Positions 1 through 13,200 of a stretch of 64,000 nt of DNA are shown here, piece after piece. The notes under the pieces are model-generated. The model did no database searches. It worked only from the letters and a program-made list of their open reading frames with translations, and was not told the DNA's origin. Source of the stretch: Ochotona curzoniae (lineage: Eukaryota > Chordata > Mammalia > Lagomorpha > Ochotonidae); contig NW_024466218.1 of NCBI RefSeq assembly GCF_017591425.1, positions 8,734,001-8,798,000 on the forward strand, in the 5' to 3' direction. How positions within the stretch are numbered: position 1 is the first letter of the stretch; each line of letters begins with the position of its first letter. The position numbers were made by a program, and so were the translations under genes.

Positions 1-203
1 GACCTAGCTTCCTGCTGGGTTCCTGCAAGTCACATGGGAGACCTGAGTGGAGTTCCCAGCTCCCAGCTTCAGCCTGGCCCAACCCTAGTTGTTGAGAGAC
101 CTTGGGAAATGAACCAGCAGCTGAAAAATCTGTCCTTGCCTCCATCTTCCTCATTCTGTCATTCGAATATATAAAGACATTTTCAAATAAATATAAAGGA
201 CTT
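1..203 (+). mobile_element. Lagomorph C-type SINE, 5' end cut by window
   Basis: The body reads like the other C-repeats here: 'gtcacatgggagacctgagtgg', 'cagcctggcccaaccc', 'gaaatgaaccagcag', then an A-rich tail with 'caaataaatataaa'. The tRNA-like head lies before the window. Confidence 0.8.
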
Positions 204-2754
204 CCTCTCAACAAACATGACTAGTTCTTCCTCAATCAGTTACATTATTATTAGCTGGCTCATGCAATACTACAATTTCTCAGACCAAATGAGAAAAGTA
301 CCACCAAAAGTACCATGACTTGCACTTTATTTCACCTCAACTAGTAAAATAAAGGAGTGATTTCATCAGGTGTAAATGTCATGTAAAGCCCAACAATTTT
401 GAGAGGAAAAACTGAGCCACACCTGAAACTCAGAAAGATTTTCAGTGTCATTTAGTTTCAAATGTTATTATATGACAAGTAAAATGACCATAAAATAGGA
501 AGCAAATTCAAAACTACAACCTGCAGAAGCTATATTTGATGTGTATTGTTATGGAAGATATCTGAATTACATACTTGACTACAGTTCTTCCAATTTCTTT
601 GCATTTGAGATTTTCAAAAGTACCACCTACTCTTCAAAACAAAATAAAATTTCAAAGAGACAAAGTAAGACTAATACATACAACAACACTAAAAACTAAT
701 GATGTCAATAAATACCTTATATTAAAACAGAAATAAGTAGAACTAAAAAAAAAAAACTCAGATCAAAGTTTACAGACAGATCTATAAAGATATGATACGC
801 CTGACAGAAACACAAAGTGTCCATGGAGAGCACAATTTATAGAGCTGGGCACAACACAAAATCCTAAAACTAAAAAATAGTGAGGAATAAAAGACCTAGG
901 AGTTTAGACTCAGAAAGACATTGTCCAACTGGTACTGTGGTTTACTGTCACTTCCAAATCAGTTCTATTGCTTCAGATCACTTATTTTTCTTATTCTTTA
1001 AGGCCAAACATAAGGAAAATCACTTTGACATTGGTCTAATCCAATGGATATTTCCTAAATTTGCAATCTGAGACTGAGGAAGAGTTAAGATGTTTGGGAG
1101 CAGGCAAGTTGTAAGACGGTACTCAAGTGCACTGTGTGGACATATATTTTTTTAAAATAAAAAATATTTTAACGATCTAAAGTATGTCAGCAATTCTGTA
1201 AAAATGATCACTATTTGCAAACCTTAAATTATGCTACAGTGAAAAAAAATAAGCTACATTGAAATGTAATGGTTTTCACAGACATTGACAAAATAAGCAG
1301 CAGTACAGCATGGAGTGATGAATAAAGGGAGCTTCCATCAAGATCCATCAATGAGTCACTATGTCAACTTGATTGAATGACTCAGAGTGGTCAAGGCTTG
1401 CTCAGACAGACAGCTTGACAGTCGAAGAGAAACTGCTGGAATATAGCTAAGCAGATATAAATAGATCTTTTTTCAGTCATGGGCAAACCTAATTAAAGAA
1501 GCTTCCCTGAAGAATGTAGATACATTAAAAATGAATATGAAACATTTTCAATCCCATCCATTTTCCCAATGTAGGTCTCAGAAACAAATCATCTTACAAA
1601 TTACCCAGTGGACCAGTGTCCAGAATGTTATTCCATTAACTTACAAAATGAAGAATATTTTCATTTTCATATTCACTTTTTTTTTCTCCACGTGGAAGAC
1701 AAACACCAGATAGAGGACCTAAAACACCAAGGAAGCTAAAATAGAACAGCGGTGTGCATATTCATCTAACAGAACCACCTGCATTCTAAGCGAGACACTG
1801 AATGAGGAACTTCCTTCTTGGCACGTTCATGTCTCCAACGAGCCAATGTCCACAGCTCCATGGAAGGTCACAGGTTCTTTGCTGCCATGCACCAAGCACT
1901 TCTTCACTTCACCCTGTCTAGATCCAAGTCCTACTTCTACTATGAAATAGCCACAAACTTCTTTTCTGCTTGTTTTTTGCAGATAGAATATGAAGAGCAA
2001 CTCATTATCACAGGTAACTGGAACATGACATCACATTACCAAGAATTAACTCAGGAAAGTAATGTCACATTCAGCAAGATGAGAGTTTAACAAAATTAAC
2101 AGGACAAGTAAATCTTCCCATACCTTCCCACAGAGGTTGTAACCTATATTGAATGTTTTCATATGACATAACCATTAAGACTGGATTTGGAGTTTTAAAA
2201 GCAAAAAAAAATTTTTTTTAAGTGGGAGAGTAGGGAGGAAATAAATGTATTCTTCTCATGAAGTATAGTAGTGGTTTTTACAGTCACAGCGAGAAAGCAC
2301 CTGACACCTGAGAGAGGCTAATGCCGCACTTCTCAGGACCAATAATCAGCACTGATAGAAATGAGGAGGGGGCACTACCCAATAAATTACCACATCTTCT
2401 AACAGCTTAAACATAGGTAAAGACATCTGGCACTAAAAGGTTGGGTTCTCTGCTCAGGCTTAAAAGCAAGTTGTCCACCAGCTATATTCTTGTATGTTTG
2501 GGTCCTCTCCCATTATGCATTCCTGTTGGCAAATTCAACTGCAGTTATGATTGATATCCCCTGCTTTCCTGACAGCTACTGTCCTCCATGTCTGAAGGCC
2601 TTTCAGGTCCTTGTCCCATCTCCATCTTTGCAAGAGAACTGGCCTCATGTTCATGCTTCATGTTTTTTCATGTTCATTTCCTGTGTTTCACATACATTCA
2701 CTTCTGTAACCAGCCAAGAAAACAAAATGAAAATTTATGTGCACCCCCAAAATT
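204..2754. other. Single-copy intronic DNA, no feature recognised
   Basis: AT-rich sequence inside the inferred GAREM1 intron 1. Both strands show only short ORFs without codon structure or splice-bounded exons. No repeat family was recognised with confidence. Confidence 0.6.
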
Positions 2755-2796
2755 ATCTTAGGGGCACAGCAACACAGAGAAAGATCTTTCACTCAG

Positions 2797-3004
2797 AGCA
2801 GCTGCTGTAGCATGGCATGTTCAGCTCTCACTTGCAATGCTGGCATCCTATATGGATGCCAGTTTGTGTCCTAGTTGCTCCGCTTCTGATCCAGCTCCCT
2901 GGGAAGGTAGTGAAAGATGGTCCAAGTGCTTGGTCCCCTGCACTCATGTGGGAATCCCTGTCTTCAGCTCCTTTCTTCAGCCTGGCCCAGGATTTGTCCC
3001 TATC
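2797..3004 (+). mobile_element. C-type SINE nested in an older SINE
   Basis: The head 'gctgtagcatggcatgttcag', then 'tgctggcatcctatatggatgcc' and the 'gatccagctccctggg' body identify a plus-strand C-repeat. It is shortened: after 'ttcagcctggcccagg' it runs into its simple tail. It interrupts the minus-strand SINE at 2755-3335. Confidence 0.75.
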
Positions 3005-3057
3005 AACAAAACAAAACAAAACAAAACAAAACAAAACAAAACAAAACAAAACAAAAC
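3005..3057 (+). repeat. (AAAAC)n microsatellite, about 10 units
   Basis: Uninterrupted AAAAC units follow directly on the 3' end of the nested SINE, so this is an expanded SINE tail. It causes spurious lysine/asparagine/threonine-rich ORFs in all frames. Confidence 0.97.
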
Positions 3058-3379
3058 CATGTTCCCATCCATTGCTTCACTCCCCTAATGACCACAATGG
3101 CTAGGACCAGTCCCTGAGGTTAAAGCTAGGAGCTCCTAACTGAATCCAGGTCTCCCACGTGGCTGGTAGGAATCCAGCTATCTGAGTCACCAACATTTCC
3201 TCCAATGGTCAGCATTAGCAGGAAGCTACTTCCAGGAGCCAGAAATGGGAACTGAAACCAGGTACTTCAGTGTGTGACACAAACACCTATCTTAAACCAG
3301 AATCTTCTCTGTTAGGCTAATTGCCTCGCCATAGTGAAAATTCTTGATATAACAATAATAATCTCCTTATTATGCATCA

Positions 3380-3935
3380 AATATTTTAAGGTTTGTATAT
3401 TAAAATCTTCTAAGATAATACTAGTAGGAGGTGGAACTTTTGGGAGGAGTCTGGATCATGAGAGTAGAGCTTTCAAGAATAGGATAAATCCGGTCCCAGC
3501 ATGATAGCTAAATGGCTAAATCCTTGCCTAACACATGCCAGTGTCCCATATAGGCACTGGTTTGTATCCCTGCTGTTCCATTTCCCATCGGCATCCATGT
3601 GGAAGACCCAGAAGAAGCTTCTGGCTTTGGATCAACTCAGCTCTAGCTGTTTTGGCCACTTGGGGAGTGGACCAGCAGACAGAAAATCTATCTCTCCATA
3701 AATCTGCCTTTCCAATAAAAATGAATAAATAAATAAATAAATCTTTTAAAACAAAACAGCATTAATCTCTCCATGTATTCCAGAAGTCTCTCATGTCTTT
3801 CTTGCCATCTGGAAGCATAAGAAGTCAGCATCTGCCACTATCAGAACCCAACCATACTGCACCACATTTACAGCATCAAGAAATGTGGTTCGTAACTCAC
3901 TCTGTGAGACTTTCTTAAAGCAGCCCAAACTAAGA
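3380..3935 (+). mobile_element. MaLR (MST/THE-like) LTR, interrupted by a SINE
   Basis: The left part at about 3380-3487 holds 'aggaggtggaacttttgggagg' and 'ggatcatgagagtagagctttc'. The right part at about 3758-3935 holds 'atcagaacccaaccatactg' and ends 'caaactaagaca'. These are landmarks of mammalian ERVL-MaLR LTRs, a non-coding relic of an ancient retroviral-type element. A SINE at 3490-3757 splits it. The subfamily is not resolved. Confidence 0.65.
3490..3757 (+). mobile_element. C-type SINE inserted in the MaLR LTR
   Basis: Head 'gatagctaaatggctaaatcc', middle 'tgtcccatataggcactgg', and tail 'ctttccaataaaaatgaataaataaa' match the common local SINE. The body lacks the 'ggcctgggaaagcag' block, so it carries an internal deletion. 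Confidence 0.85.
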
Positions 3936-4722
3936 CATTCCTTATGTTAAAGCCAACCAATTAGTGACTATATCTGTAAAACGTCCTTTCTGTATAGGTA
4001 GCAATACTATCCGATGTAACAATGGAAGCAACAAGCCATCTCAGAACTCCACCTGTCATAGATGTTAATAAAGAAGAAACTCAGTACTCTAGTACACAGA
4101 AGAGACAGAAATGACATGCAGAGCATCATGGGTAAAGTGCTGTATTTAGACAGTAATTTTCAGAGAGACATGACGGGCAAAAAGCAATCAGAATCATCTG
4201 TATGCTGAGATTTTTACAATATAAAAACTCATTGCCTCCCTTTTGAAAAGAAGACAGCCATGCTTCATTAAAAATGTGACTCAGCTAAAAACCACCATTC
4301 ACTGAGACCTCCAAGACAATCTACAATCCTACCAATTTAGTTGAGAAATAAATGCAGCCAAAACCTAGTCATCTGTATTTAAGAAGAGCATCTGAAATAA
4401 TTTTCCACAATTTTACTTGGCTTTTAAAAGCTAATTGAGTGTAATTGCAGCTTCAAATAGTTTCAAAACTGTTACTCCAAACATCATGCTTCAGATTCAA
4501 GACTTCTTTGCTATGCTCTTTGGATTGTACTTTCTGATCACAGACTGGAAGGGGAAAGACGAGGGGGGGCTGGCAAACCTACTGCTGAGCCCTGAATTCC
4601 CATCCCTTTGGATTCCACCTTTATAACCTCTCCTGCCATGCTGTCTGGGACTAAGTCTCCCAATGTGGTTGCACAGGCACTACAGTCTCCTGGTGGCTCC
4701 CATTCATCCAAACGACAGTCAG

Positions 4723-4724
<2 letters not shown>
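3936..4724. other. Single-copy intronic DNA
   Basis: No repeat, exon or RNA gene recognised. There is a short G run near 4564. Confidence 0.55.

Positions 4725-4774
<50 letters not shown>
4725..4774 (+). repeat. (AC)25 microsatellite
   Basis: Perfect dinucleotide run of 50 bases. It creates a spurious Thr-His ORF on plus and a Cys-Val ORF on minus. Confidence 0.99.
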
Positions 4775-4776
<2 letters not shown>

Positions 4777-5159
4777 GTTGGGTTTATAAGTAACATTTCC
4801 ATTTAACTTGGGGCCAATGGAATTCAAAGCTGGATTTTAGTTGCACAGATTTCCAATGCTTGTATGGTTTTAACTGTGTTCCTTATAGAGAAAATCAGCA
4901 TTGTTGGTATGCTTCCTGTTCTGCCAAGGCTGGATGGAGTATCTGCCCCGATATTTGTGTCGCACTGCCTACTTAAGAGAAGCATTTATAAATACTTCCT
5001 GGGAGAAACAGAAAGAAACATGCCGCTCAGAGTCCTTCCCAGGAAGGGCAATCAAGAAAGGGCCACTGAAGCAATATTCACCCCCCCCACCACCAATCCA
5101 TTCGTTTGTGCTGAGAGTAGCTGCATGTAAAGCTACAACTAATTGTCAAGCTCAGGTCT

Positions 5160-5345
5160 GATAACTTGAAGTGAGTTCTTAATGTCTCTGAGCTTCTGAG
5201 TTCACCCTTCGACAAAATACAGGTATTCACAATCATGTCTACGTTGTAGGGTGGTTGTGAAGATTAAGTGAATTTGTAAAACTCTTGGACCAGGCCACCA
5301 GTTCACAGTAAGTACTCAATGAATCTTAGCTACTGTGAACATTAT
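5160..5345 (+). mobile_element. MIR SINE relic
   Basis: The segment follows the MIR core and 3' half: 'aatgtctctgagcttctgag', 'gtagggtggttgtgaagatt', 'cacagtaagtactcaatgaa'. Divergence is high, as expected for this ancient mammal-wide family. Confidence 0.75.
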
Positions 5346-6784
5346 GTTACCTTACTCTTTTAAATCGCATTCCCTTATCCTCATTTCCTCTCCGTTTGAT
5401 TTACTGCTAGTTCTGGTGCCCTTCTAGCTCACCTGCTGCTGGAATCTTACCAAATACAAGCTTGCTCCCACCTTCATTCACTTGGAAATCTTTGTCAACT
5501 CCTGAGTATTCAGAGAAAAAAAAAGTCAGCTTTCAAAGGATATGGATGAAATCCTCCACATCTTACCTACAACAAACACAATGGAAATGTAGAAGGGATG
5601 GCAGGACCAGTAAGCGGTGAACAGGTGAACACCAACCTGGCCCCCTATGCTATCTGAGATCTATATGGATTTTTCTCAGGTTTACCGTATTGCCTAAAAC
5701 ACATTACCCACCCCTCCACCTCACACCTGTCTCTACAGCCCCATGAGGTCTTTGTAAGTGAACTCTTCCTTACCTAATGCCTAGGACAACTCTGAGGTTC
5801 CTAGTGTCCCTAATGCATAGGATAACTCTGAGGTTCCATGAGACATTCCCAATAAAAATTACCTGTGCAGCACATGTCGTATGTCTCTTCCTTTGGCATG
5901 AGGCAACAACAAAAACTATTTAAGGTTCTCTCCTCAAGGCCTCTACTCCCCTCTACAAGCTTCCTCCTGCTTGAAATGATGTTCCTGCACCTGTTGAATT
6001 TTGTTCCCTGTGAAGCTCAAGCTAGTATTTGCCTTCCATCTATAGCTGACACAGCTTCCTTCTTTCCTCTCTTACTATTCTATATACACATCTCCCAGGG
6101 CTTCTGTAATTGTAGTGGCATTTCCCAATTGTGGGCCTGTGTCCACACCAGACAGGCAGCTCAAGACCTTGGCAGTTTAAGTACTTAATAGGGATGTTTA
6201 GCGAACGCCTGCATACCAGGCATTCTGCTGTCATTTCCCATTCTTCAAATCTAGGATGAGAACCTCCCGATGCAACACTATTTCTTACAGGAAAATTAGG
6301 ATAGGAGAAAGGTCTTTCCTCAGAGTTATGACAAGGGGATTTTTCTTACCACAGCATCCAACACACAAATGCTGTCAATTCCTGGGTTAGACAACAGAAC
6401 TTTATGTGAAAGTTTAATTTAGTGTCCAAAAAAAAATCGTTTTAAAGTAACAATTTTAAATGGAGCAGTAATAATTGAATTTGAAACCAGCGCATTTCTG
6501 AACTAGAAGATGGCTAGGAGAATCCAAAAGACAACTGCTTTCATATCACACCCAGTGTGCACAAAGCAGTGGGCAGGGATGACACTAAGACCCAGATTCA
6601 TGCCTCTTCATTTGGACAATTCTGTCACCTGAAAATAAAAACCAAGTCACCTATTCCACAAAGTATGTGAGACCTTCAGATTTTGTATAAGCACAAACCC
6701 AGTTAATCATGTATCTCTGGGCAGTATCAAAGCTAACACAGCCCAAGTGAACACTGTGAGGCAACAGAACGATAGATAGCTGGC
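5346..6784. other. Intronic DNA, mostly single copy
   Basis: Holds the short tandem duplication annotated separately at 5774-5837. Part of 5980-6230 has an L2-like flavour ('caggcagctcaagaccttgg'), too weak to call. No exon seen. Confidence 0.5.
5774..5837 (+). repeat. Two-copy tandem duplication, 36-bp period
   Basis: The block at 5774-5801 ('ctaatgcctaggacaactct...') recurs at 5810-5837 with 26 of 28 bases identical. Neither copy is part of a recognised repeat family. Confidence 0.9.
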
Positions 6785-6975
6785 TGGGAAGTTGGAGGGC
6801 AGAGATTGAATCCCAGCTTGACCCTAGTTGTATGCTCCTTGTTAAGTCACAAGATCTCAGAGCGAGTTTTTCAATCTGAAAAACGAGAACAGTAACTCTT
6901 TCATAAAATGTGAGGATTCAGTGAGAATCTCGGTGAGTGCATTCGGAGAACCATAAATGTCAAACACAATTGCCT
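6785..6975 (+). mobile_element. MIR SINE relic
   Basis: MIR-like order of blocks: 'gattgaatcccagcttgacc', 'ccttgttaagtcacaagatc', 'tttttcaatctgaaaaacgag', 'aaatgtgaggattcagtgag'. Confidence 0.75.
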
Positions 6976-9534
6976 GCTATTAATAGAATAAAAGGTAGTA
7001 TCATATCACATCGTATTTTTCGAAGTGCTGGAACTAGTCCCTGATTGATTATTCTGTTTATCCTTACATCATTTTTTTTTTTTAACTCTGGCATTTTTTC
7101 CAATGGAATCATACCAACACCAAATTAAGTAGGGGGCAGGAAGGGAGTAGGAGATAAAATTCAAATATGCAATAATCGAATAATTAAAGGTTTTCCTTAG
7201 GCTCTATTGCCAGTTACAAAATACCTCTTTAAAATACAGCCAAAGAATAGCAGCATTCTACAATGGTATACAGCTTTACATGGCTACTGGTAAATTCAGA
7301 CTCCAAGTTTCACACAGTTTAGTGTCATATAAACACTTAAGTTTTAAAAGTCATTAAAGATCATTTAAAGCTTTTCTTTAAAGGCTATTTAAGGAAGAAA
7401 ATAATCATACATTATGATCTTTTAGATATCAACATGCAAGTTTATTATTTTATATGGTGCATCTGATCATAGATAACAACATCTGTTAAAAATAATGGTA
7501 CACTCAAAATGTCCCACGTGAGAGTATTTTCACTTGCTAAAATTTATGAGGAATCCAATTCAAGTCAAACGCTTAATTTGCATTATAAGTCAAATATTTA
7601 AAAAGTTCTGACAGTTATTTCTCACTTCAGATATTAAACCTCACTTATATGCTACCATAAACACAAATACATTTGGGATCCCATTTTTAGGAAAAAAAAA
7701 AAACCCTTGATGACATCGGGGTATAATCTGAGATGAGATACTAGGATAAAGGCAGAAGCAACAAAGGGAAAAAAATCATGAATGTGGCCCAGGGTTGTAA
7801 CCTGTACTGGGTGTTTGGTTAACATAAACCAGATTAGTAGGGTCTCATTCATTTCAAACAAACAAGATAAATTCTGGGGCTCTGAAATAACAAACTACAT
7901 AAAGATATTTTATATACTGACCAAGACAAAATCATTGTCCTTCACCATACATATTTTAATGCATTGAATAAAACTGCTTTCAAATAAAGTTTCAAACATG
8001 CTTTACATTGCTACTGACTTCCATATAAACAGAACTTATAAACATCAGATGTTTTAGCCACTTTCCTTTGTGAAATATCCTCATAACATTCTCTTAATTC
8101 AGCATGTTGTCAAATAGCACTTCTGAAGCACTATTCTCAGTGACTAAAACAGAACAGTCCCTTGTTCTATGTTGTAACTTGGCAGGGACAACGTCCAGAG
8201 GCCAGCCTTCGGAAGGGTATATCAGAACTGTTCTAAAGAAAGATCACAACACTAAGGCCCAAGAAAAAGGCACTTAAAATTCTCTCCCAGTCCCGATTTA
8301 GTGTTTGTGATGGAGTAAAGGGTCAACCAAATGATCGCCTGGCTCCTCAATGCCACTATTTTTACCCCAGTGGGTTGGCATACATTAATTTGTTATTGCT
8401 CATTTTTATATTCCACCATATCTGTGTTGAGTAAGTCTATTAACTCAACCTCGTCTACTTAAGAAAAATCTACAGTACACATTTTCCATATTTAATGATC
8501 AGAAACATGTTTACTTAACCAATTTGCTGAACTATCATTGTGGCAAAAATTTTTATTTGGAGATTTTACGAACTAACTACTGTGAAAATTTCCAGAGGAA
8601 AAGTATTTCCATTTTGAAAATGTAGTTTAACGTTGCTTGAGGTGCACAGTGATTCCAAGTATACATATAAACATTTGGGAGTACACAGACTTTAATAACT
8701 CACTAATTGATCAGGTCTAAGAAAGTCTCTTATCTCATAAAAAGTATTTCCTGTGCTCTATATTCTTTTATAATCTTAACACAGAGGATAGCTGGATTTG
8801 TGAAGAGAGACACAGACTAACACCAATGAAAGAACCAATACATGAAAGATAACACAAGAAAAAGTTAATTTTGTGGTCAAGACTGTAAGTCAGCAAAGAT
8901 TCAGTGAAAGGCTACACTCTACTTTCTATGGAGCAAATGGCTCACATACAGGGACAGCAAGTCCGACTGTGGAGTTCATGCCTCTTACTCTTATGCAACC
9001 ATGGCTTTTTTTTTTTAATCCAACATAAACATCTCTTGAACCACTTCCCTGTCTCAGTTTTTACAGAGAGGAAACAATTGATTAACATTCTTCTCAGTGA
9101 CAACTCTTGCCTTAGTCAAAAACCAGAATTGGCTCTTCTCTCTGAGGACTCACACTTCCCTTCCCTTTCTCTTGAGCCTGTTTTTACATAAACCTTTGAT
9201 TACTATGATGGCTTTCCATGGCTGTTTCCAGTTTTCCTTCTTGGAGTGTAGAAACCAGAAGAGAAAGGAATGTTTAACCATGGCCTTACCAACAATGGGC
9301 AATGCAGAATTATTTTTCTGTTATTGAAACCTGTATTATGTAATTGACATTAAAGTATCAATCCTAGAATCTAAGGTAAATAAGTGGCAGTAATTCCAGC
9401 TTCTGATTGCCTGGTACTTTTCAATACACTGTTCTTCCGATTTTTACCTTTTACTTCAGGTATTTGCATGTGAATCTTCAAATGCATCATGACCATTTTC
9501 TTTATTCTACCAAAATTCTTACTTCTTTCTCTGA
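6976..9534. other. Single-copy AT-rich intronic DNA
   Basis: About 2.5 kb with no recognised repeat, exon or structured RNA on either strand. Short T/A runs occur near 7070, 7690 and 9010. Confidence 0.55.
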
Positions 9535-9812
9535 AAGGTAGAGTTACAGAAGGAGACAGATTTTCCATCCAATGTTTTTCTCTCTAGTTGCTGGCTATGG
9601 GTAGGGCATGGCTAGGTCAAAGCTTGCAGCCAGCAACTCCATCTAGGTCTCCAGGGACCTCTAAGTAGTTCAGTCTTCACCAGCGTGTGCCTTAGCAGGA
9701 GGCTGGATCAGAATCACAGATGGGACTCAAAGTCAGGCATTTAAACATGGAATGCACAAGTCCTAAGCAGTGGATTAACTGCTGTGCCAGAATGCCTGCT
9801 CCAGGAATTCCT
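9535..9812 (-). mobile_element. C-type SINE, minus strand
   Basis: Reverse-complement landmarks: 'agacagattttccatccaatg' at the tail side, 'aactccatctaggtctccag' in the middle, and 'aagcagtggattaactgctgtgcc' at the tRNA-like head. Diverged older copy. Confidence 0.8.
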
Positions 9813-10089
9813 CTCTTAACTATACTTGAAACCTTTAAAATTAAATCAAGTTAACCAATCTATTATTACCTGTATAGTTAATAAGCTTGGCACTCAATTA
9901 ATCAGTTTACTTCTAAGATTGTTGGAGTTACTCTCACTGCCTCAACTTTCCAACACAGCTATGGGGATCTGGAGGAGTGCTTATGTCTGGTAAGCCAGAT
10001 GCAGTTGCACTGCACAGAAACAAGACAGCATTTTCACAAGAGCAGGAGTTTAACACTGGTGCAGAAACACTGTGCACTGAAGCACCCAT

Positions 10090-10290
10090 ACCACTAACCG
10101 TACAATAACAGTAGCTACCATTCACTAAGCAACACTGATTTCCCGGGAGCCATGTTAAGCATTGCTTCTAAAGGTCACTAGTTAGATAAGCTCTTTCCCC
10201 CAAATGAACAGATGACAGGAACTAAAGTTCAAAGAGGTGAAATATCTAGCCCAAAGTCTCTCTGTTAATAAATGACTGAGTTGTAGGGGA
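10090..10290 (-). mobile_element. MIR SINE relic, minus strand
   Basis: Reverse-strand MIR order: 'aacagtagctaccattcact', 'gccatgttaagcattgcttc', 'gaacagatgacaggaactaa', 'ttcaaagaggtgaaatatctagccc'. Confidence 0.75.
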
Positions 10291-13200
10291 AAAAACAGAG
10301 GTATCCCTGCCTCCATGAGCTTGATGTGGAAATCGAAAGCTCAGTTTTGACATGGGGACAGGGTGCAAAGTAAGGTGACTGCGGACTGGGTGCAATACTA
10401 CCGCTGTCACAGACAGGAACACAGAAGCTGAGGAAAGCAGCACACCGCCTACAACAGCACATGAACATTTCCACTCCAACAGACTGCACTGTTACATTCT
10501 GCCAAATTACAAAAAATTAAAGTCAGACATATGGAGATAAGTGATACTCTGTGTTTAAATTAAGCATCTAACCTTGGAGAGAAAAACCGGCACTAAACTC
10601 ACTTAGACAACTAAAATGACTCACAAATATTTCCAATCTTCCTTCCAACCATAAAAAATGTGACCTTTCAAAACTGCCACATCATTTACGGATATATTAA
10701 AGCTATATTTTCTAAATTTGAAAGTCAAATTCCTTAGGTCTGAAAAGAGTTCCAACACACAGCAGCTTGAGTAAAGGGAAGAAAAGAAGAGGGGTCTGGC
10801 AGAATCTATATAAAATGGCATGAAAAATATGACTATAGATGGAGAAGTATATAATATAGATTATTCTAAAAGTGGTGATGGGTTACATAAGAGGAAAGGG
10901 AAATCATCCCTTCATAACAGCATTAGGGATGCAGTGATCTTTGAGATACGTAGCAGCCACCTGGAGGAAAGCTGGTACAACAGCTTGCAAAAGAAAAGGA
11001 ACAAAACACTACATTTCCAAGTTCGCTACTCTATTCTTCCTGAGGGCTACACACCATCAGAGACTAATTATAATAAGCTGGTAAATCTAAACATGGAATT
11101 GCAACAGCTAACTTCTCTAGTTTAATCCTTAACCACAGTAAGTTACTCTTTCTAAAGGGAGAGGGAATATCTGATACATTTATACTTGAATGTATCAACT
11201 TTCCAGACACAGCTAAAAGGCTCCAGAATGGACTTTGTGACCCAGGCTGAGCCATCGGATCACCATTCACCTTATCAGTTCCCTATTTCAATTGTTTCCC
11301 ACATTCCTGTCCTTGGATTCCTTGACAGGCCTGAATTCAATTTTTGAATAAGAGGCTCAAGTTTGTACTGTATCACTTTCACAGCACTAACAAGAGTTCA
11401 CATTTTAAAAGCATTTACAGTGTTTTATGCTTTTTTGTGTACTGCTTCTCCCCTTAAAAACTGTTATCTAAAATGAAGACAGCACATCATCTGTTTTATT
11501 AGTGGGAGTAGGAGGAAGGAAAATCTCAATTTTGGAATCTCTAGTCTATGTGTCCATATTATCTTTCAGTCTCTTTTTCTTAGAATAAAAGAAAATGCTT
11601 CCATCTCAAATTTTATTTCTTGCTTAGTTTCATTTGCACCAGTAATATCCAACTTAATAGAAACTGCACATAATTCCACACTATCAATTGGAAATGTATT
11701 CTTCTTACATCTTCGCAATGATAGCCAAACCCATGTTAATGTTATGCTACTTAGGATTATTTCTATCATGAAAATCAAGTACAAATAGTTCAGAGAAAAC
11801 TTGAACTTCCTGGAAAGTCATGTCTGCCTCTCAGAATCAGTTATCAATAACCAGTCTTAAATCTTTCAGCAAAATCAATGCTTTCTACAGCTGTTGTCAC
11901 CATCACCTGAAGGCCAAGGCTACATGCCATCTTGCATTCTGGTGTTTCCATGTCTCTGAACTACGTAATACAATCTTCAAATTCTCCAAGTGAATTTAAG
12001 CTGTGAAGATAGGAGCTGAAAAAAGCCACAGAGCATTTCAGTTTGCTGGCTATGTTTCCGGTTTAGGTCTATGATAATGTTTTAATCTATGCTGATAAAG
12101 AACACCTTTTCAATGAGAAGCCCTGATCTAATTAGAGGTGAACCTTAATTGTAAATGATCGGCTGCCTGTCCAGCTCATCCTCTTAATGCAGGAGAGGAA
12201 TGACATCCTACAACCTTAACTGTTGTTGGCCTTTGAACAAACACATAAGGTTGAAAAAAAGAACAACCTGTCAGATACTTGGCTACTTGCTATACTATAA
12301 AGATTCGTTAACAGATTCAAGACAGACTAGAAATAATGGTTGATGATGGACAATAAAGTAATATGAAACCAAGAGGCATTACTTGCTAGCATTTTGGTTA
12401 CAAATGTCATGTCACTATAGTACATTTTCACCTGAACTCAGAAAGATAATGGCGGACATATGAATTTTTTTTAAAGTCCTATCCTTTTTAACTATCAAGC
12501 ATATTGTATGTCAAGTGTCATGTCAGAACCACCAATCAAGTCATAGATTACTGTTCACAGGCCGATAAGGACTGTGGTGAGAACAGACAACAGTTGTTGC
12601 TGAGTAGGATCAAAGTGAGAGGTGGTAAGTGCGAAAAGCAACTGGCCATGAAATCCAACTTTACATGCTATAAGTCCCAGAAAATGCATCAGATATAACT
12701 GCTTTAGAGCCCACTGATTGTTCTAGGTACCTTAGAAATAGGAAAATCAGTCTTACCAAATGAAACTACCTGCATTACTAAAGAATGGCACACACTGGCA
12801 TATACCACTATACCAACAACAATGGGAGGAGCTGACTCTAATATCTTTGGTGTTAAATACACAATGCTTTGGTAACAAAATGTCAGAGATAAAAACCTGT
12901 GCACAATCACTGAATTCTTGTCACTAAATTCCCTTCTTACAGGGGTATGGGTTCAGAGACTCGGCATCAGAATGATCTCTACTCTTGGATATTAGAGGGT
13001 TGAGCAAGTAAGTGAATGTACTTTAAGCCAGAGGCGTTGGCTTGGGTGGGTCTTTTCAGAATTCTTCCAATGCTCTAGATAAGGCATAGTACACCCTACT
13101 CTGTCTCTCCTTTGAAGATGATTCCAAATCCTGGACTCAGTGCACCATTCTGAGGACTCTAAAAGATTGAGCAGCAGCAGAAGGGATGAGGAAGATGAGC

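Larger units (their letters stand above)
2755..3335 (-). mobile_element. C-type SINE, minus strand, split by a younger SINE
   Basis: The tail-side piece at about 2755-2796 ('cacagagaaagatctttcactc') and the main body from 3058 onward ('cttcactcccctaatgacc', 'aggtctcccacgtggctgg', 'gggaactgaaaccaggtac') are the reverse complement of one SINE. A plus-strand SINE with an (AAAAC)n tail sits between them, so this copy is the older host. Confidence 0.7.

Noticed and set aside
4725..4774. CRISPR-like or coding repeat
   Set aside because: Simple (AC)n microsatellite. No spacer structure anywhere in the window, and the organism is a mammal.
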